Position numbers and translations under genes: made by a program. The notes beneath the pieces were generated by a model. It did no database searches, was not told the DNA's origin, and saw only the letters and a list, made by a program, of their open reading frames with translations. This document shows positions 50,411 to 59,508 of a DNA stretch of 64,000 nt, in pieces. Origin of the DNA: UBA4416 sp040387555 (GTDB taxonomy: Bacteria; Bacteroidota; Bacteroidia; B-17B0; Aurantibacillaceae); contig JAZKDO010000003.1 in the NCBI GenBank assembly GCA_040387555.1, positions 124,001 to 188,000 on the forward strand, in the 5' to 3' direction. The first letter of the stretch is position 1; the number at the start of each line of letters is the position of its first letter.

Positions 50411-51019
50411 TTAGGATTGTTTTCTGTTATTGATCTCATCGCGGATCTTGGAAGCCAATTCGTATTGTTCCTCATCCAAAGCGGTTTGTAGTAAATTCTT
50501 TAATTCTTCAGTTGATTTGGAATGGTATTCGCCTTCTGATGTAGTAGACGAAACTTCTTCAACCGGAGCAGCTGTTGTGCTTTCGCCTGTAGGTAATGTT
50601 TCATCATCCAATACAATACCGGCTGATTTTAAGATAAACTCATAGGTGAAAATAGGACAATTAAAACGCACCGCTAAAGCAATGGCATCACTGGTACGGG
50701 CATCAATTTCCACTTCACGTGTACCATCTGTACAGATTAGTTTAGCGTAAAAAATACCTTCCACTAAATTGTAAATCAATATCTCCGTTACTTCAATAGA
50801 AAATGTTTCTGAGAATGCCTTAAACAAATCATGAGTTAAGGGGCGTGTTGGAGTCATCTTCTCCAATTCAATCGCTATTGCCTGAGCTTCAAATCCACCA
50901 ATAATAATTGGCAATCTACGACTACCGGCACTTTCACCCAACACTAATGCATACGCGCCACTTTGCGTTTGACTGTATGATAAACCAACAATTTCTAATC
51001 TGACTTTTTTCATTCCCAT
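50411..51019 (-). CDS. Bifunctional nuclease (DUF151) protein with UVR motif
   Basis: A 202-residue protein. The first ~135 residues are the DUF151/BFN domain, with RRLPIIIGGFEAQAIAIELE and DARTSDAIALAVRFNCPIF. Related plant and mycobacterial proteins have RNase/DNase activity. A Ser/Thr-rich linker leads to a C-terminal UvrB/UvrC-type motif (ELKNLLQTALDEEQYELASKIRDEI, around 171-195), usually a protein-protein contact. BFN-UVR fusions are common in Bacteroidota. The gene lies 34 bases downstream of etfA and may be read with it. Confidence 0.85.
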   Translation of the reverse strand: MGMKKVRLEIVGLSYSQTQSGAYALVLGESAGSRRLPIIIGGFEAQAIAIELEKMTPTRPLTHDLFKAFSETFSIEVTEILIYNLVEGIFYAKLICTDGTREVEIDARTSDAIALAVRFNCPIFTYEFILKSAGIVLDDETLPTGESTTAAPVEEVSSTTSEGEYHSKSTEELKNLLQTALDEEQYELASKIRDEINNRKQS

Positions 51020-51053
51020 TTTAAGAGTATCTAATATACTAAAAAAGTATGAT

Positions 51054-52037
51054 TTAGTTTTGATTCGCTTTAAATTTTTTAACTGCTTCTACTAATTTTG
51101 GAAGAATTGTAAACGCATCACCTATCACACCATAATCTGCTGATTTAAAGAAAGGAGCTTCCTTATCGCTATTGATTACAACGATCGTTTTACTTCCGTT
51201 AACTCCTGCTAAATGTTGTATAGCCCCAGAGATTCCTATGGCAATGTATAAGTTAGGACGAATGGCAACACCTGTTTGTCCAACATGTTCATGATGTGGT
51301 CTCCAATGCATATCAGCCACCGGGCGAGAACATGCGGTTGTTGCTTTTAATTCTTTTGCAAGTTCCTCAACCATAGCCCAGTTTTCAGGGCCTTTCATTC
51401 CACGTCCTGCAGAAACTACAACTTCCGCTTCCGGCAATGGAATCATTCCACCAACATCATTTGATTTCTTTTCTTTTATAACGATTCTTGAATTAACACC
51501 ACTTAAATCAGCTGTAAAATCTGCAATGGTTGCAGAATTCTCACCTAATTGTACAGGGAAAGAATTTGGCAATAAAGAAATTATCTTAATGTCGCTGTTT
51601 ATAGAATACACAGCAGTTGCTTTTCCTGAGAAAACGTTTTTCTTTACCTCAAGGCTGTTTCCATTCACTGTTGGATAATCTACTGCGCCCGCTACTAAAC
51701 CAGCTTTTAAACGCGCTGATAAACGCGGAGCAACAGCTTTCCCAACAATATCAAAAGAGAAAATAATAATTTTGGCTCCTTCTGCTTTTGCAGCTTGTTC
51801 AACAGTAGATGAAATCATCATACTGTCTAAAGTTGCTAATGCATCATTTTTAACGGAGAGTATTTTTTTTGCGCCTGCTTTACCAATCTCTTCTAATTGA
51901 GCGGCATCGGCATTAATTGCTAAAGCTGTGACAGATGATCCCGTCAACTCAGCTATTTTTGCAGCGTAGTTCACAGCTTCCAGTGATGCTTTTTTTACTT
52001 TTCCTTTATTTATTTCTGTATATACTAATACTGACAT
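51054..52037 (-). CDS. etfA: Electron transfer flavoprotein alpha subunit
   Basis: EtfA binds FAD and with EtfB carries electrons from acyl-CoA dehydrogenases to the quinone pool. 327 residues; the C-terminal FAD domain shows VSAGRGMKGPENW, KATTACSRPVADMHW, GQTGVAIRPNLYIAIGISGAIQH and INSDKEAPFF. The N-terminal part is the ETF alpha/beta fold. It follows etfB after a 116-base gap containing a stem-loop. Confidence 0.96.
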   Translation of the reverse strand: MSVLVYTEINKGKVKKASLEAVNYAAKIAELTGSSVTALAINADAAQLEEIGKAGAKKILSVKNDALATLDSMMISSTVEQAAKAEGAKIIIFSFDIVGKAVAPRLSARLKAGLVAGAVDYPTVNGNSLEVKKNVFSGKATAVYSINSDIKIISLLPNSFPVQLGENSATIADFTADLSGVNSRIVIKEKKSNDVGGMIPLPEAEVVVSAGRGMKGPENWAMVEELAKELKATTACSRPVADMHWRPHHEHVGQTGVAIRPNLYIAIGISGAIQHLAGVNGSKTIVVINSDKEAPFFKSADYGVIGDAFTILPKLVEAVKKFKANQN

Positions 52038-52072
52038 AATGTTTTGTTTTTTTATGTTCTTAATTTTTTATG

Positions 52073-52147
52073 ATTACGAATTTCTTACGAATTTACGAAT
52101 CTGTGTTTGCGTTAATTGTTAAATTCAGATTCGTATAGATTCGTAAT
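52073..52147. repeat. Stem-loop of repeated ACGAAT units between etfB and etfA
   Basis: ATTACGAAT...TACGAATCTG (52073-52102) is the inverse complement of CAGATTCGTATAGATTCGTAAT (as 52126-52147) apart from an insert of about 9 bases. The unit TACGAAT recurs five times in both orientations. Confidence 0.6.
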
Positions 52148-52153
52148 TATTTC

Positions 52154-52897
52154 TTAAATGACTTTTGCCTCTGTGTGAAGCAACTGCACTAATTCATCCA
52201 TGTTATTTTCATCAATCATCTTGCAGGTTGTTCTTCCTGCTGATAACGTATAGGATTTGATATTGGTTAATTTATCTGCGCCACTTGCAGGCACAACCGT
52301 TAATGGTTTTGTACGGGCACTCATAATTCCTTTCATATTTGGAATGCGTTGTTCAGCCATTCCTTTAGAACAGGTTACTACTAATGGTAATTCACATTCC
52401 ACTACTTGCGTTCCTCCATCCACATCGTGTTCCACAGTAGCTTTATTTCCTTCCAAATCAAATTTAGTTGCCAATGACACCAAAGGTAAATCCATAAAAC
52501 CTGCAACCATAGCGCCAACAGACGAACCGTTATAATTAATGGTTTCTTTACCGGCCATGATCAGATCATACCCATTGTCTTTTGCATATTTTGCAATTTG
52601 TTCTGCTACAAAATAAGCATCCGGACCTTCAGCATCCACACGTACACCATCATCAGCACCAAGAGCAAATCCTTTACGGATGGTTGCATCTGCATCTGCT
52701 AAGCCAACATGAATTAACGTTACTTTTTCTGCCTTACCGGCCTCTTTTAGTTCCAATGCTCTAACAAGCGCATACCACTCGTCGTAAGGATTGATAATAA
52801 ATTGAACACCGGAGGTGTTAAATTCAGTATCTCCGTTTGTAAAAGCTATCTTAGTTGTTGTGTCGGGAACGTTACTAATCGGGACTAATATCTTCAT
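52154..52897 (-). CDS. etfB: Electron transfer flavoprotein beta subunit
   Basis: EtfB binds AMP and docks acyl-CoA dehydrogenases. The start is the ATG at 52897 (MKILVPISNVPDTT), 247 residues; the frame is open to 52951, but a perfect promoter box lies between the two ATGs. Typical segments are FIINPYDEWYALVRALELKE, GADDGVRVD and MAGKETINYNGSSVGAMVAGFM, the ETF beta signature. It is the first gene of the etfB-etfA unit. Confidence 0.96.
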   Translation of the reverse strand: MKILVPISNVPDTTTKIAFTNGDTEFNTSGVQFIINPYDEWYALVRALELKEAGKAEKVTLIHVGLADADATIRKGFALGADDGVRVDAEGPDAYFVAEQIAKYAKDNGYDLIMAGKETINYNGSSVGAMVAGFMDLPLVSLATKFDLEGNKATVEHDVDGGTQVVECELPLVVTCSKGMAEQRIPNMKGIMSARTKPLTVVPASGADKLTNIKSYTLSAGRTTCKMIDENNMDELVQLLHTEAKVI

Positions 52898-52921
52898 TTT
52901 TTGTGTTTTTAAAAAGGTGAG

Positions 52922-52929
52922 CAAATTTA
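52922..52929 (-). promoter_or_regulatory. -7 promoter box of etfB-etfA
   Basis: On the minus strand TAAATTTG matches TAnnTTTG perfectly, 24 bases before the ATG at 52897, and decides between the two candidate starts. Confidence 0.6.
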
Positions 52930-53099
52930 TAAAAATATGGGGGTATATCAAGAAATTACGACCAAAATTCTACTTTATCCTAAAAATCTGTAAGCGAGTG
53001 TTTTAGATGTCTTCTCTAAGTCCTTTACCCCGATAAATCATGAAATTTTAGAGTTTTCTATATTTTATGCTTTCGCTTTTTATTCCATTGCTTTTTGTT

Positions 53100-53107
53100 T
53101 ACATTTG
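53100..53107 (+). promoter_or_regulatory. -7 promoter box of pdhB
   Basis: TACATTTG, perfect TAnnTTTG match, 16 bases before the ATG at 53124. Confidence 0.5.
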
Positions 53108-53123
53108 AATTTTGCAATAAATT

Positions 53124-54107
53124 ATGAAAACAGTAGAATTTAGAGAAGCCCTGCGCGAAGCCATGAACGAAGAAATGCGTCGTGATGAGACTATTTTTTT
53201 AATGGGCGAGGAAGTAGCTGAATATAATGGTGCTTATAAAGTAAGTAAAGGTATGCTTGCTGAGTTTGGAGCTAAACGGATCATTGACACACCAATTGCC
53301 GAACTCGGTTTTGCAGGAATTGGAGTAGGGGCGGCAGTGAACGGATTGCGTCCTATCATTGAATTTATGACCTTTAATTTTTCATTGGTTGCGATAGATC
53401 AGATAATCAACGCGGCAGCAAAGTTCTTAAGCATGAGTGGAGGACAATATAATTGCCCGATCGTATTCAGAGGACCAACTGCCAGTGCAGGAATGTTAAG
53501 CTCTCAGCATTCTCAGGCTTTTGAGAACTGGTTTGCGAACTGCCCTGGTTTGAAAGTAGTTGTGCCTTCAAACGGATATGATGCTAAAGGCTTATTAAAA
53601 TCTGCGATTAGGGATAATGATCCCGTTATTTTTATGGAAAGTGAGCAGATGTATGGAGATAAATGTGAGATTCCTGAGGAAGAATATCTTATCCCAATTG
53701 GTGTCGCAGATATTAAAAGAGAGGGAAAAGATGTGACCATCGTTTCTTTCGGTAAAATTATGAAAGTGGCTTTAGCAGCCGCTGCTGAATTGGAAAAAGA
53801 AGGAATTAGTGCTGAGGTAATTGATTTAAGAACTGTTCGTCCGATTGACTATGATACAGTGATTAATTCTGTTAAAAAGACAAATCGTTTAGTAGTAGTT
53901 GAAGAAGCATGGCCTTTGGCTAGTATCTCAGGAGAAATTGCTTTCAGAGTTCAAAAGGATGCTTTTGATTATTTAGATGCACCGATTCGTCGCATTACGA
54001 CAGCGGATGTGCCATTACCATATGCGCCAACCTTGATTGAAGCATCTTTGCCAAATGTTGCCCGAACCGTGAAAGCGGTAAAAGAGGTAATGTACCAAAA
54101 AGCTTAA
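53124..54107 (+). CDS. pdhB: Pyruvate dehydrogenase E1 component beta subunit
   Basis: PdhB and PdhA form the E1 heterotetramer that decarboxylates pyruvate with thiamine diphosphate. 327 residues; REALREAMNEEMRRDE at the start, GEEVAEYNGAYKVSKGM, the TPP-contacting FNFSLVAIDQIINAAAK, and VVEEAWPLASISGEIAFRVQ near 270-290. The closest alternative is another 2-oxoacid dehydrogenase E1 beta, but AEYNGAYKV favours pyruvate. pdhA and E2/E3 are not in the window. Confidence 0.93.
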   Translation: MKTVEFREALREAMNEEMRRDETIFLMGEEVAEYNGAYKVSKGMLAEFGAKRIIDTPIAELGFAGIGVGAAVNGLRPIIEFMTFNFSLVAIDQIINAAAKFLSMSGGQYNCPIVFRGPTASAGMLSSQHSQAFENWFANCPGLKVVVPSNGYDAKGLLKSAIRDNDPVIFMESEQMYGDKCEIPEEEYLIPIGVADIKREGKDVTIVSFGKIMKVALAAAAELEKEGISAEVIDLRTVRPIDYDTVINSVKKTNRLVVVEEAWPLASISGEIAFRVQKDAFDYLDAPIRRITTADVPLPYAPTLIEASLPNVARTVKAVKEVMYQKA

Positions 54108-54129
54108 GCGATTAAAATAGATACAATAT

Positions 54130-54159
54130 AAAATCCTGATGTAATCATCGGGATTTTTT
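54130..54159. terminator. Bidirectional terminator between pdhB and the 7TM phosphatase gene
   Basis: AAATCCTGATG pairs with CATCGGGATTT (one G-T pair), 4-base loop, T6 to the right and A tract to the left. Confidence 0.8.
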
Positions 54160-56299
54160 ATATCCTGACACCAATTACTAAAATATCATCTATTTGCTCA
54201 ACTCCCTTTTTCCAGTTTTCAATAAAGTCATTCAGATATATTTCCTGCTGATCCATTGAGTGGCTTTGAATTTCTACTAAAAGCTCTCTGAATTTTTTGG
54301 TCATTAGTTTTTTTCCGCCATTTCCAAATTGGTCCGCGTAACCATCGGTAAACAAATAATACGTATCACCTTTATTGAGATTTATTTCATGCGAATCAAA
54401 ATGCTGGTCGTCAGGAGTGAAGCCACCTATAGCTTTTTTTGTGGCTTTTATTTCTTCTACTTCTTTGGTTCCATTTCTTATGATCCAAATTGGTCGGTTA
54501 GCGCCGGCGTAAATAACTTTGTTTGTTTCCAGATCAATTGCCGTCAACGCAATATCCATCCCGTCCCTTGTGGATCCTTCCTGGTCAGATTGACGCAAGG
54601 ATGTTTTGATCCCTTTGTTTAAGAAATTTAAAATCATCGAAGGTTGCGTGCTTTCCAAAGCAGCCCCTATTAACTTCTCTGTGCCAATCATACTCATCAG
54701 TGCTCCGGGAACACCATGGCCGGTACAATCTGCGGCTGCAATTAATACCTTTTGTTCTTTCTTTACATAAAAATAGAAGTCACCACTAACGATGTCTTTT
54801 GGTTTAAAGAGTACAAAACATTGCTTGAGTGTTTCATTGATTTCTTCTTTACTTGTGAGAATCGCATTCTGAATACGTTGAGCATAATTGATGCTGTCTT
54901 TTATTTCATTGTTCTTTTGAGCAAGTTCTGAAGTCCTTTCAGTAACCATGTGCTCTAACCTCTCGTTTTGTGTTTCAAGAATTTTCTTTTTTTCCTGTTC
55001 CTGTTCAATGGCTTTGGCAGATAGTGCTTTGACTTGAATTAATTGGTCTTCCAAACTTTCATTCGTAACAGCGAAGCTTCTCGCGTGGCGTATTGTCATA
55101 TAAACAGGTACAATGAATATTAATCCGGCTACTGGTAAAACAAAAATAAGGACAAGGATAATAAAGATGACGATCGAGATCATTTTATGAATCAATAATC
55201 CAAGGCAAGCCATTGCGCCCAAAGAGGCTAAGATAATCCAAAGTCGTTTTCTTTTTTTCTTTGTGGGGTCATATTTCTTGCCGTAAGCTTTTAAAACTAT
55301 CACAATAATTTCAATCACACAGTATAGATTCAATATTACACTTAAAGAGTCGGCAATATCAAAAGCAAGCGGTATCAGGATTAAACCCAGGATCGTCAAG
55401 CCTAAAATAATCCAAAGCCGTTTAGGATTTTTATCATAAATAAATGAATATACCAAAACAACCAGAAAAAAGTTCGAGAGAAAAACGAATGCTGTATGGA
55501 GTTGATTCAGGATGACAACAACCGAAACAGACCCGCTGTTATATTCTGTGGTTTGGATAATAAAACTGATTGCCACGCAAGCACTGAACAGGCTATAAAA
55601 TAAATTTGCTTTTTCTCTTTTGTAAAAAAGGAAAAGAATAAAATTCATGAGACTTAAAGACAGAAACCCGCCGATACCGATTGCGGTTAAGATACTTTCT
55701 TTAAATTCTTTAAATTTATAAACCAAAATAGCTTCCTCTGTGGAAGTAATGTGAAGATCAAAACAATTCAGATTCGATCCAGGGTCATCTTCATTTAAAA
55801 TGAGATGGTTAGAGTAACGGATAGCAATGGTGTGTGTGCCGAGACTATCCATAATAAAAGATGCAGGAATGTTTTGTGGATTGAACGCTTCTTCTGTTGC
55901 AAGTGAAGTTCCGACTGTACCAAACTGATGAATGAGTTTTCCATCAATATATATTTCAGATGCCCCAAATTGTTTTACGAGAAATGATAACGATTTTAAT
56001 ATTTCTTTTTCCGTAATTTTAAAAGTTGACCTGAACCATATATTACCTTTGTAATGAAAAGGCAGTAAGGCTTCAATAGTAATTGGGAAATATGCTGTGT
56101 CCCATTTCTGATCGTCAAACTTTGGATTCGCCCAAGCTAAATTATCTCCTACCGCAAAACGCCAATTTTCATTAAGGTCAACAGTATTTTTTTCCTTATC
56201 ATTTATGGTGAATCTGGTACCATCAATAGTGATGTCAGTTGAGAAAGCCGGCCCTATTAAAATCAATAAGAAAGTGACAAACAGAATTTTTATTCTCAT
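54158..56299 (-). CDS. 7TM receptor-like sensor / SpoIIE-type PP2C phosphatase
   Basis: A 713-residue protein. A signal peptide is followed by a jelly-roll domain (~30-185) with ENWRFAVGD and IYIDGKLIHQFGTVG, like the carbohydrate-binding-type outer domains of 7TMR-DISM receptors. Seven hydrophobic helices follow (~205-405), then a long coiled coil with DSINYAQRIQ, then a SpoIIE/PP2C domain (~495-713) with SGDFYF, ADCTGHGVPGALMS, TDGYAD and QIDD. It starts 26 bases downstream of the PorE-like gene, so it is probably the last gene of the secretion/adhesin operon. The target is unknown. Confidence 0.85.
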   Translation of the reverse strand: MRIKILFVTFLLILIGPAFSTDITIDGTRFTINDKEKNTVDLNENWRFAVGDNLAWANPKFDDQKWDTAYFPITIEALLPFHYKGNIWFRSTFKITEKEILKSLSFLVKQFGASEIYIDGKLIHQFGTVGTSLATEEAFNPQNIPASFIMDSLGTHTIAIRYSNHLILNEDDPGSNLNCFDLHITSTEEAILVYKFKEFKESILTAIGIGGFLSLSLMNFILFLFYKREKANLFYSLFSACVAISFIIQTTEYNSGSVSVVVILNQLHTAFVFLSNFFLVVLVYSFIYDKNPKRLWIILGLTILGLILIPLAFDIADSLSVILNLYCVIEIIVIVLKAYGKKYDPTKKKRKRLWIILASLGAMACLGLLIHKMISIVIFIILVLIFVLPVAGLIFIVPVYMTIRHARSFAVTNESLEDQLIQVKALSAKAIEQEQEKKKILETQNERLEHMVTERTSELAQKNNEIKDSINYAQRIQNAILTSKEEINETLKQCFVLFKPKDIVSGDFYFYVKKEQKVLIAAADCTGHGVPGALMSMIGTEKLIGAALESTQPSMILNFLNKGIKTSLRQSDQEGSTRDGMDIALTAIDLETNKVIYAGANRPIWIIRNGTKEVEEIKATKKAIGGFTPDDQHFDSHEINLNKGDTYYLFTDGYADQFGNGGKKLMTKKFRELLVEIQSHSMDQQEIYLNDFIENWKKGVEQIDDILVIGVRI

Positions 56300-56325
56300 G
56301 ATTTTAATTTACCGGAAAGCTAATT

Positions 56326-58530
56326 TTAATTTTTCAGCTTAACAATAATAAATTCAGTTCTTCTGTTTTTGGCATGCTCATCTTCAGAACAAGTTGGCTT
56401 CACTTTTCCTTCACAAGCACAACTATTCAGTAGTTTACTTTCGCCATATCCTTTGCCAGCGATTCGTGTTTTGTCGATTCCTTTTTTTACGATATAAGCG
56501 GCGGAGGCTTTAGCACGTGCGCCGGATAATTTTAAATTGGCAGCCGCAACTCCTCTGCAATCTGTGTGAGCACCTAATTCAATAACCATTGCCGGATATT
56601 CTTTCATTACCGTAACGATTTTATCTAACTCAGTGGCAGCATCTTTGCGTATCGTTGATTTACCAAGGTCAAAGTAAATTGGTTTAATGTCAATCATTTT
56701 TGCTAAGTCCATTCCAACTTCCACTTTACCAATAGTTAAAGCAAGCAATTCATTCATCTGAATTTCGCCCTCTTTTTTAATGTCGTAATTAAAATTTAAG
56801 GTTTTAGTAACAAAGCCTTCTTTCTCAATAGTTACGAAATAAAGTAATTTATCGCCAATCTTTTTTCCTTTTAAAGGTTTCTTATATTCACCATTTTTGT
56901 CGGTTTTCAGTAATTCAAAATCATTACTTTCTGCTAAATCTTTTATTTTGATTTTCACACCTTCAATACCTTCACCGGTTTTGGCATCATAAATCCCTGC
57001 CAATAGGAATAGGTTGGGGTCTTTTTCCAATTCAACAGATTTAGTAAATTCGTCTTCTTCCGTTGATGATTTAGTAGAGATCGAATCAAGCAGTTCAAAA
57101 TACTTTTCCTTAGAGGTTACGATTTTATAATTCACGTCTTCTTCAATTACTGTTTGGAATGCGCCTTTGTCGTCAGTCATAAATGAGTCAGCATTTAATT
57201 TGATTTTAACCAATGGCATTGGCGCTTTTGTATCTTTATCTGTAACAATAAAATTTACAGTTTTCCCGCGAGTTACTTTTTTAAGTACTTCCACATGGTA
57301 AATGTTATCATTCATTCCGCCGGTTTGCCTGTTAGAACTTAAAAACCCTTTTTTACCATCGGCATTTAAATTGTATGCAAAGTCATCGTTTTCGCTGTTC
57401 ACTGGTTTTCCCATATTATATACTTTCCCGGCTTTATCATCTTTAATCTTCGATTCATAAATATCAAGTCCACCTAAACCTTCATGACCATTTGAGGCGA
57501 AGTACAAATAACTATCATCACTGATTGAAGGAAAAACTTCTGTTCCTTTAGTGTTTACTTTATCACCCATATTAATGGGATTTCCCCAGGCGCCACTAGC
57601 ATCTTTTTTACAATACCAGATATCCATACCTCCTTGGCCACCACCCATGTCGGATGAAAAATAAAGAGTATTGCCATCTGCACTAATCGCAGGATGCGCA
57701 CAGTTATATTCGTTGCTGTTGAATTTTAAACTCATTAATGACTGTAGATCATCCTTAATAATATTAGCCTGGAATATTTTTAATTTTTGCGAACCATCAA
57801 TGCTTTTTTCTTTTTTGGAAGTTCCATTTCTTGTAAAGAATATGGTTTGCCCATCTCTTGAAGTAGCAAAAGGTCCGTCATTAAATTTGGTGGCATATTC
57901 TGCAATAAACATGGCCGGGGTATCGTATTCGCCAAAATTGTCTTTCTCTGTTAGGTACATGTGGCAGTAATTGTTACCCGTCCAACCATGTCTTCTTGTG
58001 ATCCATGTCGATTTGGTTCTTGTAGAAGTAAAAACGATCTTATCATTTAAAAAAGTTGTAGCTGCGAAATCGTCATACTCAGTATTATATTGAAATGGAA
58101 TGATGTTATAAGCGTCTGCATTTTTTGAAAATTTCTGCATATTGTTAAGGCCTTTCAATAATTCTTCTCCCCGTGAATCGGCTTTAAATCCATCTATATA
58201 TAGTTTAGCATCATAGTATTTTCCGGCCTTCATTAAAGCTTGACCATAATATAATTTATGAATGTCTTCTGCTTTTCCTGTTTGTACAAGTTTCCCGTAA
58301 CAAAGTAATTGCCCCTTAGTATTATTGGTTAAACGGTAGCAATCTCCTAAATTAATAAGAACATCAGCATTGGAGCTATCCTTCTTCAAAGCAGATTCAT
58401 ATTTTGGAATAGCCTGGACGTATAATTTTTGAAAATATAATTTGTTAGCAGAATTAACCGTTGATAGCTGTGCATAACCACTGCCGCTTAACAGGCTAAT
58501 AATAGAGAAAAAAATAATTGACTTTTTCAT
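56326..58530 (-). CDS. PorE-like OmpA-family protein (type IX secretion / gliding)
   Basis: A 734-residue periplasmic protein with signal peptide (GSGYAQ). The order is a short TPR region (~24-110), a PD40-type beta-propeller (~150-410, with repeated G-N-T-L-Y-F-S-S-D and G-Q-T-I-F-F-T-R motifs), a carboxypeptidase-regulatory-like beta-sandwich (~415-600) and a C-terminal OmpA domain (~615-734) with FDLGKSTIR, GAHTDCRG and RRTEF for peptidoglycan binding. This four-part order is that of PorE, which anchors the type IX machinery to the wall. Many paralogues exist in Bacteroidota, so it may serve only this locus. It lies 4 bases downstream of the PorP/SprF gene. Confidence 0.85.
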   Translation of the reverse strand: MKKSIIFFSIISLLSGSGYAQLSTVNSANKLYFQKLYVQAIPKYESALKKDSSNADVLINLGDCYRLTNNTKGQLLCYGKLVQTGKAEDIHKLYYGQALMKAGKYYDAKLYIDGFKADSRGEELLKGLNNMQKFSKNADAYNIIPFQYNTEYDDFAATTFLNDKIVFTSTRTKSTWITRRHGWTGNNYCHMYLTEKDNFGEYDTPAMFIAEYATKFNDGPFATSRDGQTIFFTRNGTSKKEKSIDGSQKLKIFQANIIKDDLQSLMSLKFNSNEYNCAHPAISADGNTLYFSSDMGGGQGGMDIWYCKKDASGAWGNPINMGDKVNTKGTEVFPSISDDSYLYFASNGHEGLGGLDIYESKIKDDKAGKVYNMGKPVNSENDDFAYNLNADGKKGFLSSNRQTGGMNDNIYHVEVLKKVTRGKTVNFIVTDKDTKAPMPLVKIKLNADSFMTDDKGAFQTVIEEDVNYKIVTSKEKYFELLDSISTKSSTEEDEFTKSVELEKDPNLFLLAGIYDAKTGEGIEGVKIKIKDLAESNDFELLKTDKNGEYKKPLKGKKIGDKLLYFVTIEKEGFVTKTLNFNYDIKKEGEIQMNELLALTIGKVEVGMDLAKMIDIKPIYFDLGKSTIRKDAATELDKIVTVMKEYPAMVIELGAHTDCRGVAAANLKLSGARAKASAAYIVKKGIDKTRIAGKGYGESKLLNSCACEGKVKPTCSEDEHAKNRRTEFIIVKLKN

Positions 58531-58534
58531 AAAC

Positions 58535-59473
58535 TTAAAAATATCTTGGAGTTACTACTTTTTGTTGCTTGTAAGAAAAAATATATCCTAGAGTAATCTC
58601 GTGTGACCCCTGAGAATATTTTTGAATTTTAGTTAATGCATAATCATATGAATAATTAAACAAAAACTGTGGCGTCACTTGTAATCCAAGTAGAGCAGAG
58701 ATATCAGCACTGCTTCGGTAAGATACTCCCGCCCACACTTTATTTTTAATCAACACGTTTACATTTACATCATATTGTAAAGGGGCGTTTGTAACCATCT
58801 TCACCATGGCTTGTGGTTTAACTTTGAGATCATCATTGATTTCAAAAACATTTCCAATTGTTAGATAATAGTGAAATTTACTTGGGTTTAATTTATTTGA
58901 TTTAACTAAATCGCCAGTTGTAGCATCGAACATGTAAGTGTCATCAACCATTCGAGGAATCGATACCCCTGCATAGAATTTATTAGTATAGTAATAAATG
59001 CCTGCGCCAAAATTTGGAGACATAATACTCGGTGTGTTTTGTGAAACTTGCATATCGCCCGATTCGGTTGCTTTTAATTCAGATAATTTATTTACCTGGT
59101 TATGGATTCCAGCCATTAAACCAAAAGACAATTTTCCTTTTTCGCTCACTTTAATTCTGTAAGCATAGTTTAAATACAGTAGGTTACGGTTCAGTTTCCC
59201 TATCTGTTCATTTAAAACACTGATGCCTAAGCCCATCTTATCATTGGCTAATGGTCCGTGTAAGGTAAATGATGTTGTGATTGGCCTTCCCGGAAAATTA
59301 ACCCATTGCTGCCTGTGAGTCAGGTTGATAGCCATCGCATCTTTTGAGCCTGTATACGCAGGATTGATATACATTTCATTGAACATGTATTGGGTGAACA
59401 TGGCGTCGTATTGTGCCTTAGCAGCTATGCAGCTGAAAACGACGGCGATTAATAGGATGATTGATTTTTTCAT
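58535..59473 (-). CDS. PorP/SprF family outer-membrane protein
   Basis: A 312-residue outer-membrane beta-barrel of the PorP/SprF family. The start at 59473 gives the clean signal peptide MKKSIILLIAVVFSCIAAKAQ; an ATG at 59488 would add five residues. Family features are QYMFNEMYINPAYTGSKDAM just after the signal, HRQQWVNFPGRP, MGLGISVLNEQIG and a final ITLGYIF strand. SprF-like proteins are needed for export and surface attachment of partner proteins with type B (CHU_C) C-terminal signals, and the gene upstream encodes just such a protein. It is followed at 4 bases by the PorE-like gene. Confidence 0.92.
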   Translation of the reverse strand: MKKSIILLIAVVFSCIAAKAQYDAMFTQYMFNEMYINPAYTGSKDAMAINLTHRQQWVNFPGRPITTSFTLHGPLANDKMGLGISVLNEQIGKLNRNLLYLNYAYRIKVSEKGKLSFGLMAGIHNQVNKLSELKATESGDMQVSQNTPSIMSPNFGAGIYYYTNKFYAGVSIPRMVDDTYMFDATTGDLVKSNKLNPSKFHYYLTIGNVFEINDDLKVKPQAMVKMVTNAPLQYDVNVNVLIKNKVWAGVSYRSSADISALLGLQVTPQFLFNYSYDYALTKIQKYSQGSHEITLGYIFSYKQQKVVTPRYF

Positions 59474-59508
59474 GATCTGTATTTTCAAGTTTTTAAATGC
59501 TCTTTTAG

